64,000 nucleotides of DNA from Gloeophyllum trabeum ATCC 11539 (taxonomy: Eukaryota > Basidiomycota > Agaricomycetes > Gloeophyllales > Gloeophyllaceae), in contig NW_006920412.1 in the NCBI RefSeq assembly GCF_000344685.1, forward strand, positions 2,420,617 to 2,484,616, given 5' to 3'. Shown here piece by piece: positions 1 through 10,697 of the stretch. The notes under the pieces were generated by a model. It was not told the origin of the DNA. It saw only the letters and a program-made list of their open reading frames with translations, and did not search any database. How positions within the stretch are numbered: position 1 is the stretch's first letter; every line of letters begins with the position of its first letter. A program made the position numbers and the translations under genes.

Positions 1-261
1 GTGAAGCTCCCAAACATACAGTAGACGCGGCTCATCCAGGTCAGAAGCTCCAGCAGGGTCCACTAGTTTGTAGAGCTCTACGGGGTCCGAAGTCAGCCCA
101 GAGAACTGCTCTATCCGTTCCAGCAGCTGCCCATCTGAGAGAGGTGCCTCCGCGTGTGCAAGGTCGTCGCTCTGGCTGAGAACGGCCTGGGATCCCAAAG
201 CAGTTGCCGCCGCCAACCCCGTGGAAACCGCGAGCAGAACGAACGACGCTGTGAGCTTCAT
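1..261 (-). CDS. Secreted protein, N-terminal part (cut by window start)
   Basis: An uninterrupted minus-strand frame of 87 codons runs from an ATG at 261 to the window edge. It opens with a clear signal peptide: M-K-L-T, a hydrophobic stretch rich in Val, Leu and Ala, and a likely cleavage after Ala-Ala-Ala near residue 24. The mature part is acidic and soluble, with segments such as DGQLLERIEQFSG. The family is not recognisable from this piece, and the catalytic or structural part lies outside the window. The protein probably enters the secretory pathway. The start is the only ATG in front of the signal peptide. Confidence 0.55.
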   Translation of the reverse strand, partial: MKLTASFVLLAVSTGLAAATALGSQAVLSQSDDLAHAEAPLSDGQLLERIEQFSGLTSDPVELYKLVDPAGASDLDEPRLLYVWELH

Positions 262-761
262 CTCAGTCGCTGGTCTCAACACAAACGCAGGTCAGCCAGG
301 TGATGGGTCCGCGAGAACACCGCCGTTGTGCTCAGCTTATATAAAGCCGCAGCTCCCTCAAGTGCACACGTTACTAACGTTAGCGATAACGCGTCAAGTT
401 CGCGACAGATAGCGTGGTTCGCGTAAGTAGGTGGTTGAATGCTGCGCAGGTCACCAGTTCCTCTGTTGCAACTTCCAAATATCTCTATACAGTGTTCATA
501 CATGAGTACCATTGTCTTGTGTCGTGAGCCAATCGAGGAGTAGGAGTAAGGGACTAAAAGTACACAGGCAACAAAGGAAGACAAAGCTTCGCGGAGTAGG
601 GTATGCCATGCAAAGGTAAAGATACGGCGTAATGACGAGACCGTAGAAGAAACGACAGATGACCTTGATCATTAAATAGACGGCACCGTGTACCCTCCAA
701 CGCGCAGGCTCTAACGTGTCAAGTCCAAGAAGAAGGTGCGAGACAGCGGAGGCCGACACCT
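262..761. other. Intergenic, 5' of the secreted gene and 3' of ATG8
   Basis: Only short frames without family resemblance or consistent splice phasing. It should hold the promoter of the leftward secreted gene and the ATG8 3' end. I see no RNA gene or repeat. Confidence 0.4.
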
Positions 762-1392
762 TCATGCGCTCGTTGACGGAGTCTCGCTGCCGAAGGTGTT
801 CTCGCCTGAGTAGCTGACGTACAGGAAGCCATCCTCGTCCCTAGAGATAATCGATGTGGCGTGGTCAGTATCAATTGAGGCTGCCTCCGGGGAGAATACG
901 AACTTGTGCTCCTCGTAAATGGCGGACATCAGTGCTGCTGTTGGTGGTAGGACCTCGTCCACGAAGATGAAGATGGCCTTCTCCGGGGCAAGCTTGATAC
1001 GCTTCCGGATAACGTAGACGAACTGGCCCACTGTCAGATCCTATGAGGCCACCCATCAGTCCGGCATATCACATCGTGTCTCCTCTGTGAACGCACCGAC
1101 GGCACCAAGTACTTCTTCTTGTCAATAGTGGGGATGTCTGTTCTGTCGGCCTTCTCGCAAATGACCTATTGATAGATGGTGCATGGGAGTCAATGTCAAC
1201 GATGGAATCCACGGACACGATCAGAGCAACGCACCGGAATACGGTCTGGGTACTTCTGTCGAATGCGCTCCGCCTCAGCCTTGCGCTTCTCTGCGCGGTA
1301 CGATACATGACATCAGTCGAGGTCCAGCGACCAATAGCTACGGCGGGTGCGCACGTACCAAAGGGGTGCTCATCCTTGAACTTCGACCGCAT
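762..1392 (-). CDS. ATG8: Autophagy ubiquitin-like protein Atg8
   Basis: Five exons on the minus strand (1392-1359, 1290-1235, 1165-1097, 1040-904, 840-762) join to 124 residues. The product opens [20 protein letters not shown] and contains the hallmark [20 protein letters not shown] and [17 protein letters not shown] segments. Atg8 is conjugated to phosphatidylethanolamine on the forming autophagosome by the Atg7/Atg3/Atg5-12 system, after Atg4 exposes the C-terminal glycine. Here that glycine is residue 116 and is followed by an eight-residue tail (SETPSTSA) for Atg4 to remove. Every intron begins with GT and ends with AG, and phases match throughout. The first exon is only 34 bp. Family identity is essentially certain. 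Confidence 0.97.
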
Positions 1393-2438
1393 GGTTATCC
1401 GAGAGAAAGAGAGAACGGGATTCTAGCTTTATAGGCAGGAACACGTTCCGGGGCGGCAGCGGCAGAGGGGTTGGGTGACGATGGTCAATGAGGTTGAGGA
1501 GATCGTGCACCAGACAACGCGGCAGCCTCGCCCGAAACAAGAAGGCTGCGGTGAAACAGACGTAAACAACGCCAGCCACTGCTCGACGTCGCCGTCCCCG
1601 CCGCCAACAAATTGGGCGAGCTCAGTAATTCTGCTATTGTTCTGAGCCATCACGGCGACTGACTAGTACTGACTCAGGTTGCGGTGGATATGTCACCCTT
1701 GCGGTTGTTGTGAGCTGCACCGGCTGATCTTGCTCTCCTTGTTCTCTGATCTGGTTACCATCATGCTCGTTCTGTCGCTTTGGCCTGCGGTCATGTCGCT
1801 TGAGGCCCGAGGCTTGAAGGACTGCATGATCTCCTTTTGTGAAGCTTGTTCTGTCAGTTGATTATTAACATCCGCCTTCCACAGGATCAACTTCGGCTCG
1901 AAAGCAGTCTCGCACTGATATCCTTTGCATTGGCGGGTGCTTTGTCGACGTTCTCTATGGATAAGATCCCTTAGGGAGATGAGGTCGTGCGCACTGCGAC
2001 TCGACGATTGATCTGTCATTATTTCTGTGAGTGGATTCGGGGCTTCTATCTTGTATAATTGTACGGTGCTTGTCTCCAGCATCTCCCTACTTCGTTTCAC
2101 CACATATACTGCTGTATATACACATTGCATGCGTGAATACGTACATGTTTTTGCATGCTGCTTGACCTGCATGCTTGAATACTGGAACTCACGGCCCTCG
2201 ATCGCGTAGCACGTGATACCTATACTTGACGCCACGTCTAAAGTAGCTTCGGCTACCCTTGAGTCGCGCATACTGGACGGTCGCCGGGTGAGCCCAGGCA
2301 GCAAGACATCCACTACTAATCTGCTCGGTATCTCGCCGCTAGGGGCAAGAGAGCAGTACACAACTGGATAATTCGGCTCGCTGATCTGCCGTGAGGGACA
2401 CTGCTGGCCCGGGAGGTGCGGCAGCTACGCTCCTCGAA
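1393..2438. other. Intergenic between divergent ATG8 and glucosidase I
   Basis: This is the shared upstream region of two divergently transcribed genes. A 222-codon minus-strand frame (1693-2361) and a 74-codon frame ending at 1429 are open, but show no domain, signal peptide or typical splice structure. I do not call them genes. Confidence 0.35.
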
Positions 2439-5400
2439 ATGGCACTCGTCAAGTTCTGGCTGCTACTATGCTTAGTTCAGGTAGCCTGGTCTCAACCATC
2501 CAACGAATCTGAGTCTCTGTTATGGGGTGCCTACCGTCCGGGCCTGTACTTTGGGCTTCGGCCAAGGCTCCCGCAATCACTCATGACCGGCCTCATATGG
2601 TTTGGTACTCAAGACTTCATGTCTGTCAGCCGTTCGTCTGCGAATACAATTTTGAGGGTATTCGTGGACTTAATTAGTGATCTATAGGGCCGCGACACGC
2701 GTGTGACCAAGGCGACGGTTTGGAGGGGTATACTTGGACGGAATACGACCCCCGGAAGGGAGGCGTTCAAGTACTGAATGATAAGCCGAACAATGTCAGG
2801 GTCACTACAGAGTTGATCAAAGTGCCTGGCGGGCACAATGGTGGCAGCTGGGCCGCTCGTATACGAGGAGAGCCAATGAATCCCGGTATGTGCGGGTCTG
2901 TCGCTGTGATGGGACATGCTTAACCAGGTATACCAGCCCATCCTTGCCGAACCTCGTTCATATTCTACGCTGGGCTGGAGGGACTTGGTGGGCTGGACAT
3001 GGAGACAGACGAGGACGAAAACGTATGTGGCCCACTCTGGCACTTTACGCGCATTACCCATTTATGATTGCATAGGGATTGGAGGGACCAGTCAAATTCT
3101 CTGGTACATCACCAGACTTGGACGAATTCATACTTCGCATCGTAGATGGTATGCTCTCGTACCTCTGTTTATGGACGTTCCTCACATTTATACCTCAGGG
3201 CCCGACAATAAGCAGGTTACAGATGGTCCCTACTCGCACCTGTTCACCGACCGGATCGGTAAGACGCACTTTCTTGGACAACGCATTCCTTCAGGACAGA
3301 TTTGGAAAGCAAGAGGTAGGGAATCTTCCATTTTTCATGTATTTCGTCGTCTTAAACGGAATATTACATTGCACAGACTTCATAATGCAGAACATAATTC
3401 AGCGCGCCCAGGGAATATTACAGGGGTATAAAGAGCCTCAAAAAGGAGCCCCTGATCCCTCCTTCGTGCTTCAGTTGACGGACGAAACGTTATTCGGAAG
3501 CAATCTCTACGCCGTGCAGAAGACGTTAGACGGGGAATTTCAATTCGACGTGTTTTTCGAGAGTGCAAGTGCAAATCATAAGCTTGACTGTCCGTATTTC
3601 CTATCTGTAACCAACCTACTCATGTCTAACATTTCTATCGCAGCATCCACCCTGGACAAAGGAATCCCAGCACTGCTGAAGACATTCGACGAACGCTTCA
3701 ATGTGGTGTTCCCGGTGTCTGATTCCTACCCGACATCCGAGCACGAGGGTCTTCAGGCATTTTCCAAGGCGATTACCTCCAACCTAATGGGCGGTATCGG
3801 CTACTTCTACGGAACGTCTATTGTAGATAGAGGCTTTGCCTATGAATGGGATCAGGAGGATGATGCCTCGGATGACGAGGACGAGGAGAAGACGGCCAGG
3901 GGAGCACGTTTGACAGAGCCCCGGGCACTTCTGACCGCAACACCTAGCCGTAGCTTTTTCCCGAGAGGCTTCTATTGGTAAGCTAGCCCATAGAGTGTCC
4001 TGATACCAGTGCTAAGGTGTCTATCACCTAGGGATGAAGGATTCCACCTTCTCCACATTGGCGAGTGGGATAATGATTTGAGGTACGTCGCTGAGTAGCT
4101 ACCCGCGTCCCTGCATTATGCCAACGTATTGGAAGTTTGGAGATTTTGAAGGATTGGGTCGATCTCATCGACGAAGATGGCTGGGTGGCGCGTGAGCAGA
4201 TTCTTGGTGAGGAGGCTCGAAGCAGGGTGCGTTGTTTGCCCTATCGTGTATGAGATAGAAGCTTACGCGCCTGTCACAGGTGCCTGCAGAATTCCAGACA
4301 CAGGTCCCTACTAATGCCAATCCTCCGACCCTTACAATGGCCATCACCGCATTCATCGCCCGTCTGCAGTCGTCTTCAGGCCCATCGGACGCAGAACTGG
4401 GAATGGACTTGGGCATGGGAGGCTCGCAAGTGCCTCTCGCGTCCGGTGAAAACGTCCGCTCCGGGGCTGGCAGCAAGTATTTGGAGTCTCCCGAGCTCGC
4501 GCAGGCGTTCCTTAGGTCTATTTACAAGCCTCTGAAACGCCACTATGAGTGGTTCCGTCGTACCCAGCGCGGTCAAATCAAGCAGTACGGGAGGAAAGCT
4601 AGGTCACGCAGCGAAGCGTACCGCTGGCGAGGAAGGTCTGCTACGCATGTGTTGACTAGCGGTATGGACGACTATCCTAGGGGACCGCCGAGTGCAGGAG
4701 AACTGCATTTGGATCTTATATCATGGATGGCCTTCTTCACGAGGACCATGAGGGAGATCTCAGGGTTCCTTGGCGAAGAGGATGATGCGGCGTCCTATGC
4801 AGAAATTGAGACTGCTATCCTGAACAACATCGACGGTCAGTCGAAGGGTTCCATTGTCTTCGTTAACTGTACATCCAATATGTTCGTCTCGCAGATTTGC
4901 ATTGGAGCGAAGAGAACCAGATGTACTGTGATGTGGGCGTCAATGATGAAGGTAACTTCACTCGTTTAGTTTATCATCACTCTCTCTTGAACCGTTCCTT
5001 TCAGATGAATCGTACCATGTGTGCCATAAAGGCTACCTATCTATTTTCCCTTTCCTATTGTCGCTCCTGCCACCCGAGTCACCTCAGCTTGGGGCCATTC
5101 TCGACCTGGTTCGGGACCCTAAACATCTCTGGTCTCCGTATGGATTACGGAGCCTGTCCGCATCTCACCCGGAGTTCGGGCAAGGAGAGAACTATTGGAA
5201 GGGTCCTATCTGGATACAGATGAATTATCTAGCTTTACGCGCTCTCCACCAGGTGTGTTGTGCTGGTTGAGCACCCGGTTTCCTGTGCATTCATAACCGT
5301 TTTCAAGACCTATGCCAACCAGCCAGGTCCTTATCAGAAGCAGGCCCAAGAGATCTACGTCGAACTCCGAAGGAACGTCGTCGATAACGTATACAAGGTT

Positions 5401-5690
5401 AGTGGATCATCGAGGATATTGGTGCCTAGAGCACGACTCATTCTGCCATCCAGGAGTACAAGCGCACGGGATACGTCTGGGAACAATACGATGCGCTCAC
5501 GGGCGAGGGTAGAAGAAGGTAAGACGTCCCCAAATGGTGCATTCTACCGTATCTCACTCGTGAATCCTAGTCACCCTTTCACCGGATGGACGTCTATGGT
5601 TGCCTTGAGTAAGTCGGATTAGTACATGCTGTTGGCGATAAATACTGACGTCTATGCTATTCAAAAGTATTGGCGGAAAAGTATTACTAA
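2439..5690 (+). CDS. CWH41: Mannosyl-oligosaccharide glucosidase (glucosidase I, GH63)
   Basis: Sixteen exons give 810 residues: 2439-2631, 2688-2885, 2937-3022, 3076-3148, 3199-3315, 3377-3589, 3644-3977, 4032-4082, 4136-4226, 4280-4835, 4895-4951, 5005-5252, 5308-5397, 5454-5518, 5571-5608, 5668-5690. The enzyme removes the terminal alpha-1,2-glucose from the N-glycan precursor in the ER. Family segments are plain: LLWGAYRPGLYFGLRPRLPQ near the N-terminus, [34 protein letters not shown] and the C-terminal GQGENYWKGPIWIQMNYLA. A short hydrophobic N-terminus (residues 4-17) acts as signal or anchor. The ATG at 2439 is chosen because it directly precedes that segment. Several donors depart from GTRAGT (GTTCGT at 2632, GTCCGT at 3590). 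Length fits the family. Confidence 0.95.
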
Positions 5691-6024
5691 GGAATGATAG
5701 TCACCTAGGCTCTGTATTTATTGCATTGCTGGAATGCTGAAAATTGGATCCTTTTCCATATCCATTCCGATGGCCGCCCTGCGGCGCAGCCGCGAACGGC
5801 CTGGAGGCTCAAGAAAGCAAGTACATGTGTTCTGCTTAACGCGCGGAATCGAAAGAGGGACCTAAATATACATGGGGAACGTGTTGGATATAATAAGATG
5901 GTATCAAGCCATGCAATGGTATGAATGCTCTACGAGTCGTAAGTACCACATTCAACAAGGAATGAATCCAAAGACACGCACTTTGTACATGCGGAATTCT
6001 CATGTCTATTTGGTCCGTCTGGCG
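5691..6024. other. Intergenic between convergent genes
   Basis: Separates the ends of glucosidase I (+) and the disordered protein gene (-). Only short frames; likely 3' UTRs and terminators. Confidence 0.4.
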
Positions 6025-7452
6025 TCAAGATAGAGAAATGTCGAATTCCTCCGCATCGAAATGCAAGGAGTCGAAATGCAATGAATCCAGATGCAGTTCA
6101 CCAACTTCTGCGGCTGTCTCTGAATTTGGCGATCCCTTCGCCGACGGATGCGTCATTGTCGACGTGGTCGAATTGGAGGTCGGGATACTGCTCGCCGAAT
6201 TCTCGGGGGTCACGATGCCTAGTGAAGACAGATCCAAGCTACTAGACGCCGGCAACGAGGGGAGTGATGGGGACCGGAACTCGTCCGTAGGCGTAGCCAG
6301 CGCCTCTGACGAGCTCTCGGTGGGGCACGGAGAGAACTGGATGGAGCGTGAGTCCGGTGATATTGGCGTGGGGATGGGATATGGAGCCGGGACAGGACGG
6401 GCTGCGGACGGTTCGTCTGAGGGTACGGAGGACGGCGTGAATATCCGATTCAGGTTGAGCATGGAGAGGCGCCGGCTGAAGGAGCGTTTGATGGACAGTG
6501 TAGGCGAGACGGAGCGAGCTGGTTCTTCTGGAGCAACCAGACGAGGGGAGGAACCTAGCTCGTCTACTGAGGATGATGTCCCCGAACCAGAGGCGCCGGA
6601 AGAGCCGGCAGTGGAAGAGTTAGGTGACGGTTGAGATTCAGAGTCAGAGATGACAAGAGAAGCAGGTTCATGCGCTGCAGGCGCTGTGGCAACGTTGGTA
6701 GCAGAACGAGCACCCTGAGCGAGCGTGAACATGCTTGACAGAGGCCGAGATTTACGTCGCAACAATTTCCGGGGACGAGCTTCAGGGGTCTGTGATCGGG
6801 GAGCATTACCGCGCTCTGGGTGGTTCTCAGAGCGAATCGTGGTGGCATTAGATTCCAAACTTCCTCTGTATTCCTCGCTCCCGGCAAAGACATCCTTCGC
6901 ATGAACCTTGCGGCTGCTCTTACCAATGTTCTTGATGGACCTGAAAGCCTGCGAGGCCCTGGACTTCAGCGTCATGCCTTGCGACTTTCGCAACACTTCC
7001 TCTTCCAGTCTTCCATCAAATATGTCGCCCATGCCTTCATTCTTCCTGACCTTGATCACCTCTATAATCTCGGAATCCTCGCCCGCCTCGTAATACCGCC
7101 TTGCTTCCCTCACGGCGTTCTCCCATTGCTGCGCCGTATGAGACTGCCCATCTGCACGTCGGGGCATCACCATATCGTGGTCCCAGTCGCTCTCGTATGG
7201 TCTGTGGAAGGTGGGCGAGTCGGGGCTTTGATGGACTAGATTCATGGCGACATCCAGGCAGTCCATGTCCGTAAATACATACGAATCTTCCTCAATAGGT
7301 GCTGCAGCATCGAAGCAACAGTATGGCGGTGAATGTGCTTGTTCTTCCTCCGGAGGAATGACAAAAACATTGGGAAGCGGCAGGGATGACGGCGAGTCGG
7401 GTGTAAGGCCTGGTTGCGGTGTGTCGGGGTTGGACGGGAGAACTGCTGCCAT
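6025..7452 (-). CDS. Intrinsically disordered hypothetical protein
   Basis: A single uninterrupted frame of 475 codons, unusual for this intron-rich locus. The product is rich in Ser, Pro, Thr and Arg, with scattered basic Ser patches (for example RKLLRRKSRPLSS and IKRSFSRRLSMLNL) that look like kinase sites. The N-terminal third holds a few ordered-looking stretches, including QQWENAVREARRYYEAGEDS. The C-terminus carries a short tandem repeat, LHLDSLHFDSLHFD, followed by an acidic end. No enzymatic domain, signal peptide or membrane segment is visible, so it is probably cytosolic or nuclear. I do not recognise the family. Codon-like composition over 1.4 kb with no stops supports a real gene. 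Confidence 0.75.
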   Translation of the reverse strand: MAAVLPSNPDTPQPGLTPDSPSSLPLPNVFVIPPEEEQAHSPPYCCFDAAAPIEEDSYVFTDMDCLDVAMNLVHQSPDSPTFHRPYESDWDHDMVMPRRADGQSHTAQQWENAVREARRYYEAGEDSEIIEVIKVRKNEGMGDIFDGRLEEEVLRKSQGMTLKSRASQAFRSIKNIGKSSRKVHAKDVFAGSEEYRGSLESNATTIRSENHPERGNAPRSQTPEARPRKLLRRKSRPLSSMFTLAQGARSATNVATAPAAHEPASLVISDSESQPSPNSSTAGSSGASGSGTSSSVDELGSSPRLVAPEEPARSVSPTLSIKRSFSRRLSMLNLNRIFTPSSVPSDEPSAARPVPAPYPIPTPISPDSRSIQFSPCPTESSSEALATPTDEFRSPSLPSLPASSSLDLSSLGIVTPENSASSIPTSNSTTSTMTHPSAKGSPNSETAAEVGELHLDSLHFDSLHFDAEEFDISLS

Positions 7453-7898
7453 CTCAAAAGAAAAGGAATGAAATAATGAAGGAGCGTGAGGGGCGCGAGA
7501 CAGCAGATTCTGTAAGTAGGCAAGAAAAGAGGAGACGACGCGCCGGCCTTGTCAGCCAAGCTGGATGGGTTGAAACACTTGCGCGCTCGATCGCAATGAA
7601 CCGTTCTTGCTTAGTCAGCCAAAGCCTCCGGCATCATCCCTCTCCGCCAATCACAGACCTCCGAGCTCGACAAAGTCGTCGACGGGTACGGTGGCATAGA
7701 CATTCACCGTGGTCATAAGGTACTGTAGTCTCCGGTAGGAAGACGGAATTGCCTCCCTTTGCGGCAGGCGAGAGGTCCTTCGGCATGTCATGAATACATC
7801 CTGGTGCTGTCATATGCACGTAAATGCAATACTTATTCCATATTGAGGAAGTCCCGAATACATCATGAACAGTCGTAAGTCTATGGTGTTGTCTATGT
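7453..7898. other. Intergenic between two minus-strand genes
   Basis: Upstream of the disordered-protein gene and downstream of the MFS gene. No gene seen. Confidence 0.35.
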
Positions 7899-10065
7899 CT
7901 ATGCTTGTTCCTTCCCCTTATCTTTTCTTTCATTCTCCACAAAGGTATCATCACGAGCCAAGGAATTCTCCCGTACCGAGGGGACATCATCTTTGTAGGC
8001 ATACGCCGATTTGCTACGTATCCACCGCCCATATCTCTGTAGACAGGTGTAACTTTAGAGTCAAAGCTCAACAGTTAAGTTACTCACATAAAACAAATAT
8101 GGCATAGGCGTGCAAAGAAGCGCCAGGAATCCGAACACACTACACGCCCACTGATCACCCAGCTTCTTATACATGAGCGGGCAGAATAGAGGGAAGGCAA
8201 AGGCGCCCATGGAGCGAAGTACGACCGTCGCAGCGATTGCGCTGGCAAAGTAGATATGATAGGCGTCCATGAGGTACGCCGTTATGCCCTGCATGACTTG
8301 CGCACAACCCGTACCGAATGGCACACCCGCAGCGACGGGTAGCATCCAGTGAACCGAAGGCTGACTTGTCCTGCCAGAGCAGTATCAGGATAAATTCGAC
8401 CGGAAGTAGTGCCGTCTCACCATGCAAACCAGAACAGGCCTACAGGCAGAAGGCCCGCCACTCCCATCATCAAGTACAGACGTCTATATGTAGACCGTTA
8501 GCCATGTATCTCGATCATGCAACAATTTGATTTCACCCACGCTTCAGGGGGTGCCCTACCAGTTGGGCTTCTATCCATCGCGCGCCAGTACATTCTGTTC
8601 TGTATGGGTGTCATGCACGTCCCAATTATGGTACCGACACCGACGCCGAGGAAGGCAAGTCCGCCATTGCCGGGGGTAAAATGTCTGTGTTGTTGGAAAA
8701 CGATGGGGAAGGCCGCAAAGAACGCATACAAAGTGGAATAAGCGATACAGACGTATATTGACAGAAGCGTCACTATGGGCTCCGTGAACAGGAACACTAC
8801 GAATGCTGGATCAGAGAGTGGACGTCAACTGCGTACACATGTCTTACAGAATGGTCTGCTCAGATTGATCTGCAGCTTCTCGAAGAGCGACGCCGAATGG
8901 TGGATTTCGTACTTGGACACGTAATGAATAAGACCACCGGATCCCTTCTCGAGCATCCGAGCGCGCCTCCGCAACAGTACTGGTGCGTACTGCAGAGGAG
9001 GTCACTATGTTGAATGAGACGGAACTGAATAGGTACATACGGTTTCCGGGGTCACCAAGAACCCATAGATCAGAGTGACTCCTGAGACAATCATCATAAT
9101 CCAGAAGCTGAACCGCCATCCCAGGGACGGGGTCTGCGACACAAATCCACCCACAATCGGCCCAATGACTATAGATGTTCAACAAAAGATAACCGGTATG
9201 AAGTAGCGTAATTACCCGGTCCCAGCCACGGCGCGGTGGCATATAGCGAGGTAGCGACGCCGCGCTCTCTAGGGTTCCATATATCCGAGATGGCTCCTCC
9301 GGCGTTGGTCAGCGCTACGGGGCGCAGTCAATGAGAGAATAGCGCTGGACAACATGTGGACTACGTACGGGAGGAACCAAACACGCCTGCAAGAAATCTG
9401 GTAGACAACAGAGTCGCGATATTGTGCCCCAGAGCGCCGCCCAAGTGCATCAAGGTATATACAGACATCGTTATCAGGAATATGCGTCGCTATTTCTGGT
9501 CAACGGTTAGTATAGCTATGGTGAGTTATCGCTCACCCTTCCATACATCTGTCCAAGTGACCTCTACATTTAGTGAATCGTTTACAATAGTGCTAAAATG
9601 CCCTACCTCGCCCAATGGCGCGAAAACGAGCGGTCTAGAAATTATGAGAACACGGGAGGCGAGAAAGGACGAACGTAGCTTACCCTAGCCCAAACCCGAG
9701 GACGTACAAAGATATACCGAGGACAGCAACCTCTTCGGATACGTGGAACATGCTCTCTGTAAACCTCAGGCCCCCGCTGTAAGCACTACTACCGAATGAC
9801 ACCGTCCAGGTCGAAATGGCTAGCTAGAATTGATATCAGCTCATCTGTCACTATCTGTTCTCGCTGGACAGGGTACCTGCGACGTTATGAGCCACTTTCG
9901 CCGTTTCGGCCAGTTATAGGGATTTTCTGGATCGTTACGGTCCCAATCGACGATATAAGGGTTTTCACGCGTGCCCGCTCCAGCATAGCGGACCTCTTGC
10001 ATTGGAGAGGGCGCGACTGCGGCGTTATGCTGGCCAGCGGGGTGGGAACTAGCTTCGTGTGCCAT
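7899..10065 (-). CDS. MFS drug:H+ antiporter-type transporter (DHA1-like)
   Basis: Twelve exons give 535 residues: 10065-9877, 9823-9684, 9634-9607, 9548-9537, 9489-9369, 9314-9216, 9168-9041, 8989-8848, 8805-8541, 8483-8421, 8370-8088, 8036-7899. The cytosolic N-terminus leads to [18 protein letters not shown], typical of fungal DHA1 transporters, then about twelve membrane segments. The loop-2/3 signature reads [19 protein letters not shown]. The central cytosolic loop contains [17 protein letters not shown], also typical of the subfamily. The substrate cannot be deduced; relatives export drugs, polyamines or toxins at the plasma membrane. The fourth exon is only 12 bp and encodes Met-Tyr-Gly-Arg of the signature. 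An upstream in-frame ATG at 10164 is possible, but the segment it adds looks non-coding. Confidence 0.92.
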
Positions 10066-10697
10066 GAATTCCACTAGTAGGCCACAGAAGACCTCCACTG
10101 GTATACGACCTAGGTCAGTTAAGTACACCTGCGACTCCAGGAAAGCGGAGGATCCATGCCTCACCTTAGCGCGTCCTCATGAGACGACGCCTTCCCCCCA
10201 CATGCCGTAGGGACTATATACGCATCTTTGTATTTAACATCAGGCGGCAGCACAATCTTCGGGTTCGGCAGGAGGAGTTCGGCAGCAAGTCTGCCGAGGA
10301 AAGGAATGCCGTACTGAGCGGTGCGGTAAATAGGACCAAAGCATAGCGACGCGGTATTCACGTGCATCCGTTGCAGCCATACCTCCATTGGTAGTAGTGT
10401 GCGAGCGATCCACTCGTGGAGGCAAGCTGAGAAGAGTAGAGCACCTTCGCGAAGGCCATACATTGCATTGAACAGTTACTTCATTCATACTGACTATTAA
10501 GCACAATGGACACAGATGCATTTGAACATACGCCATGCAGAGCAACCGCGACCTGATGTATACAGACATGTATGGAGGGAGGGGGAGACATTCGGGGTGT
10601 ATCGATTCAAGAATAATAAGCGAGAGAAGAGAGACGATGAAAAGAACACAACAAACCGCTTGGCCAGGCGCGGTGGAACAAGAAAAATAAGAGCAAC
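10066..10697. other. Intergenic, 5' of MFS gene and 3' of GSK3
   Basis: A minus-strand frame ending at 10161 (up to 100 codons) is open and ends near a good donor (GTGAGG), but I cannot join it to neighbouring exons or a family. It could be a coding remnant; otherwise promoter and 3' UTR. Confidence 0.3.

Noticed and set aside
1693..2361. 222-codon open frame on the minus strand between ATG8 and glucosidase I
   Set aside because: No domain, signal peptide or composition typical of the real genes here; it overlaps the expected divergent promoter.
10161..10463. 100-codon minus-strand frame upstream of the first MFS gene
   Set aside because: Reads somewhat like protein but joins to nothing in phase and matches no family I know.
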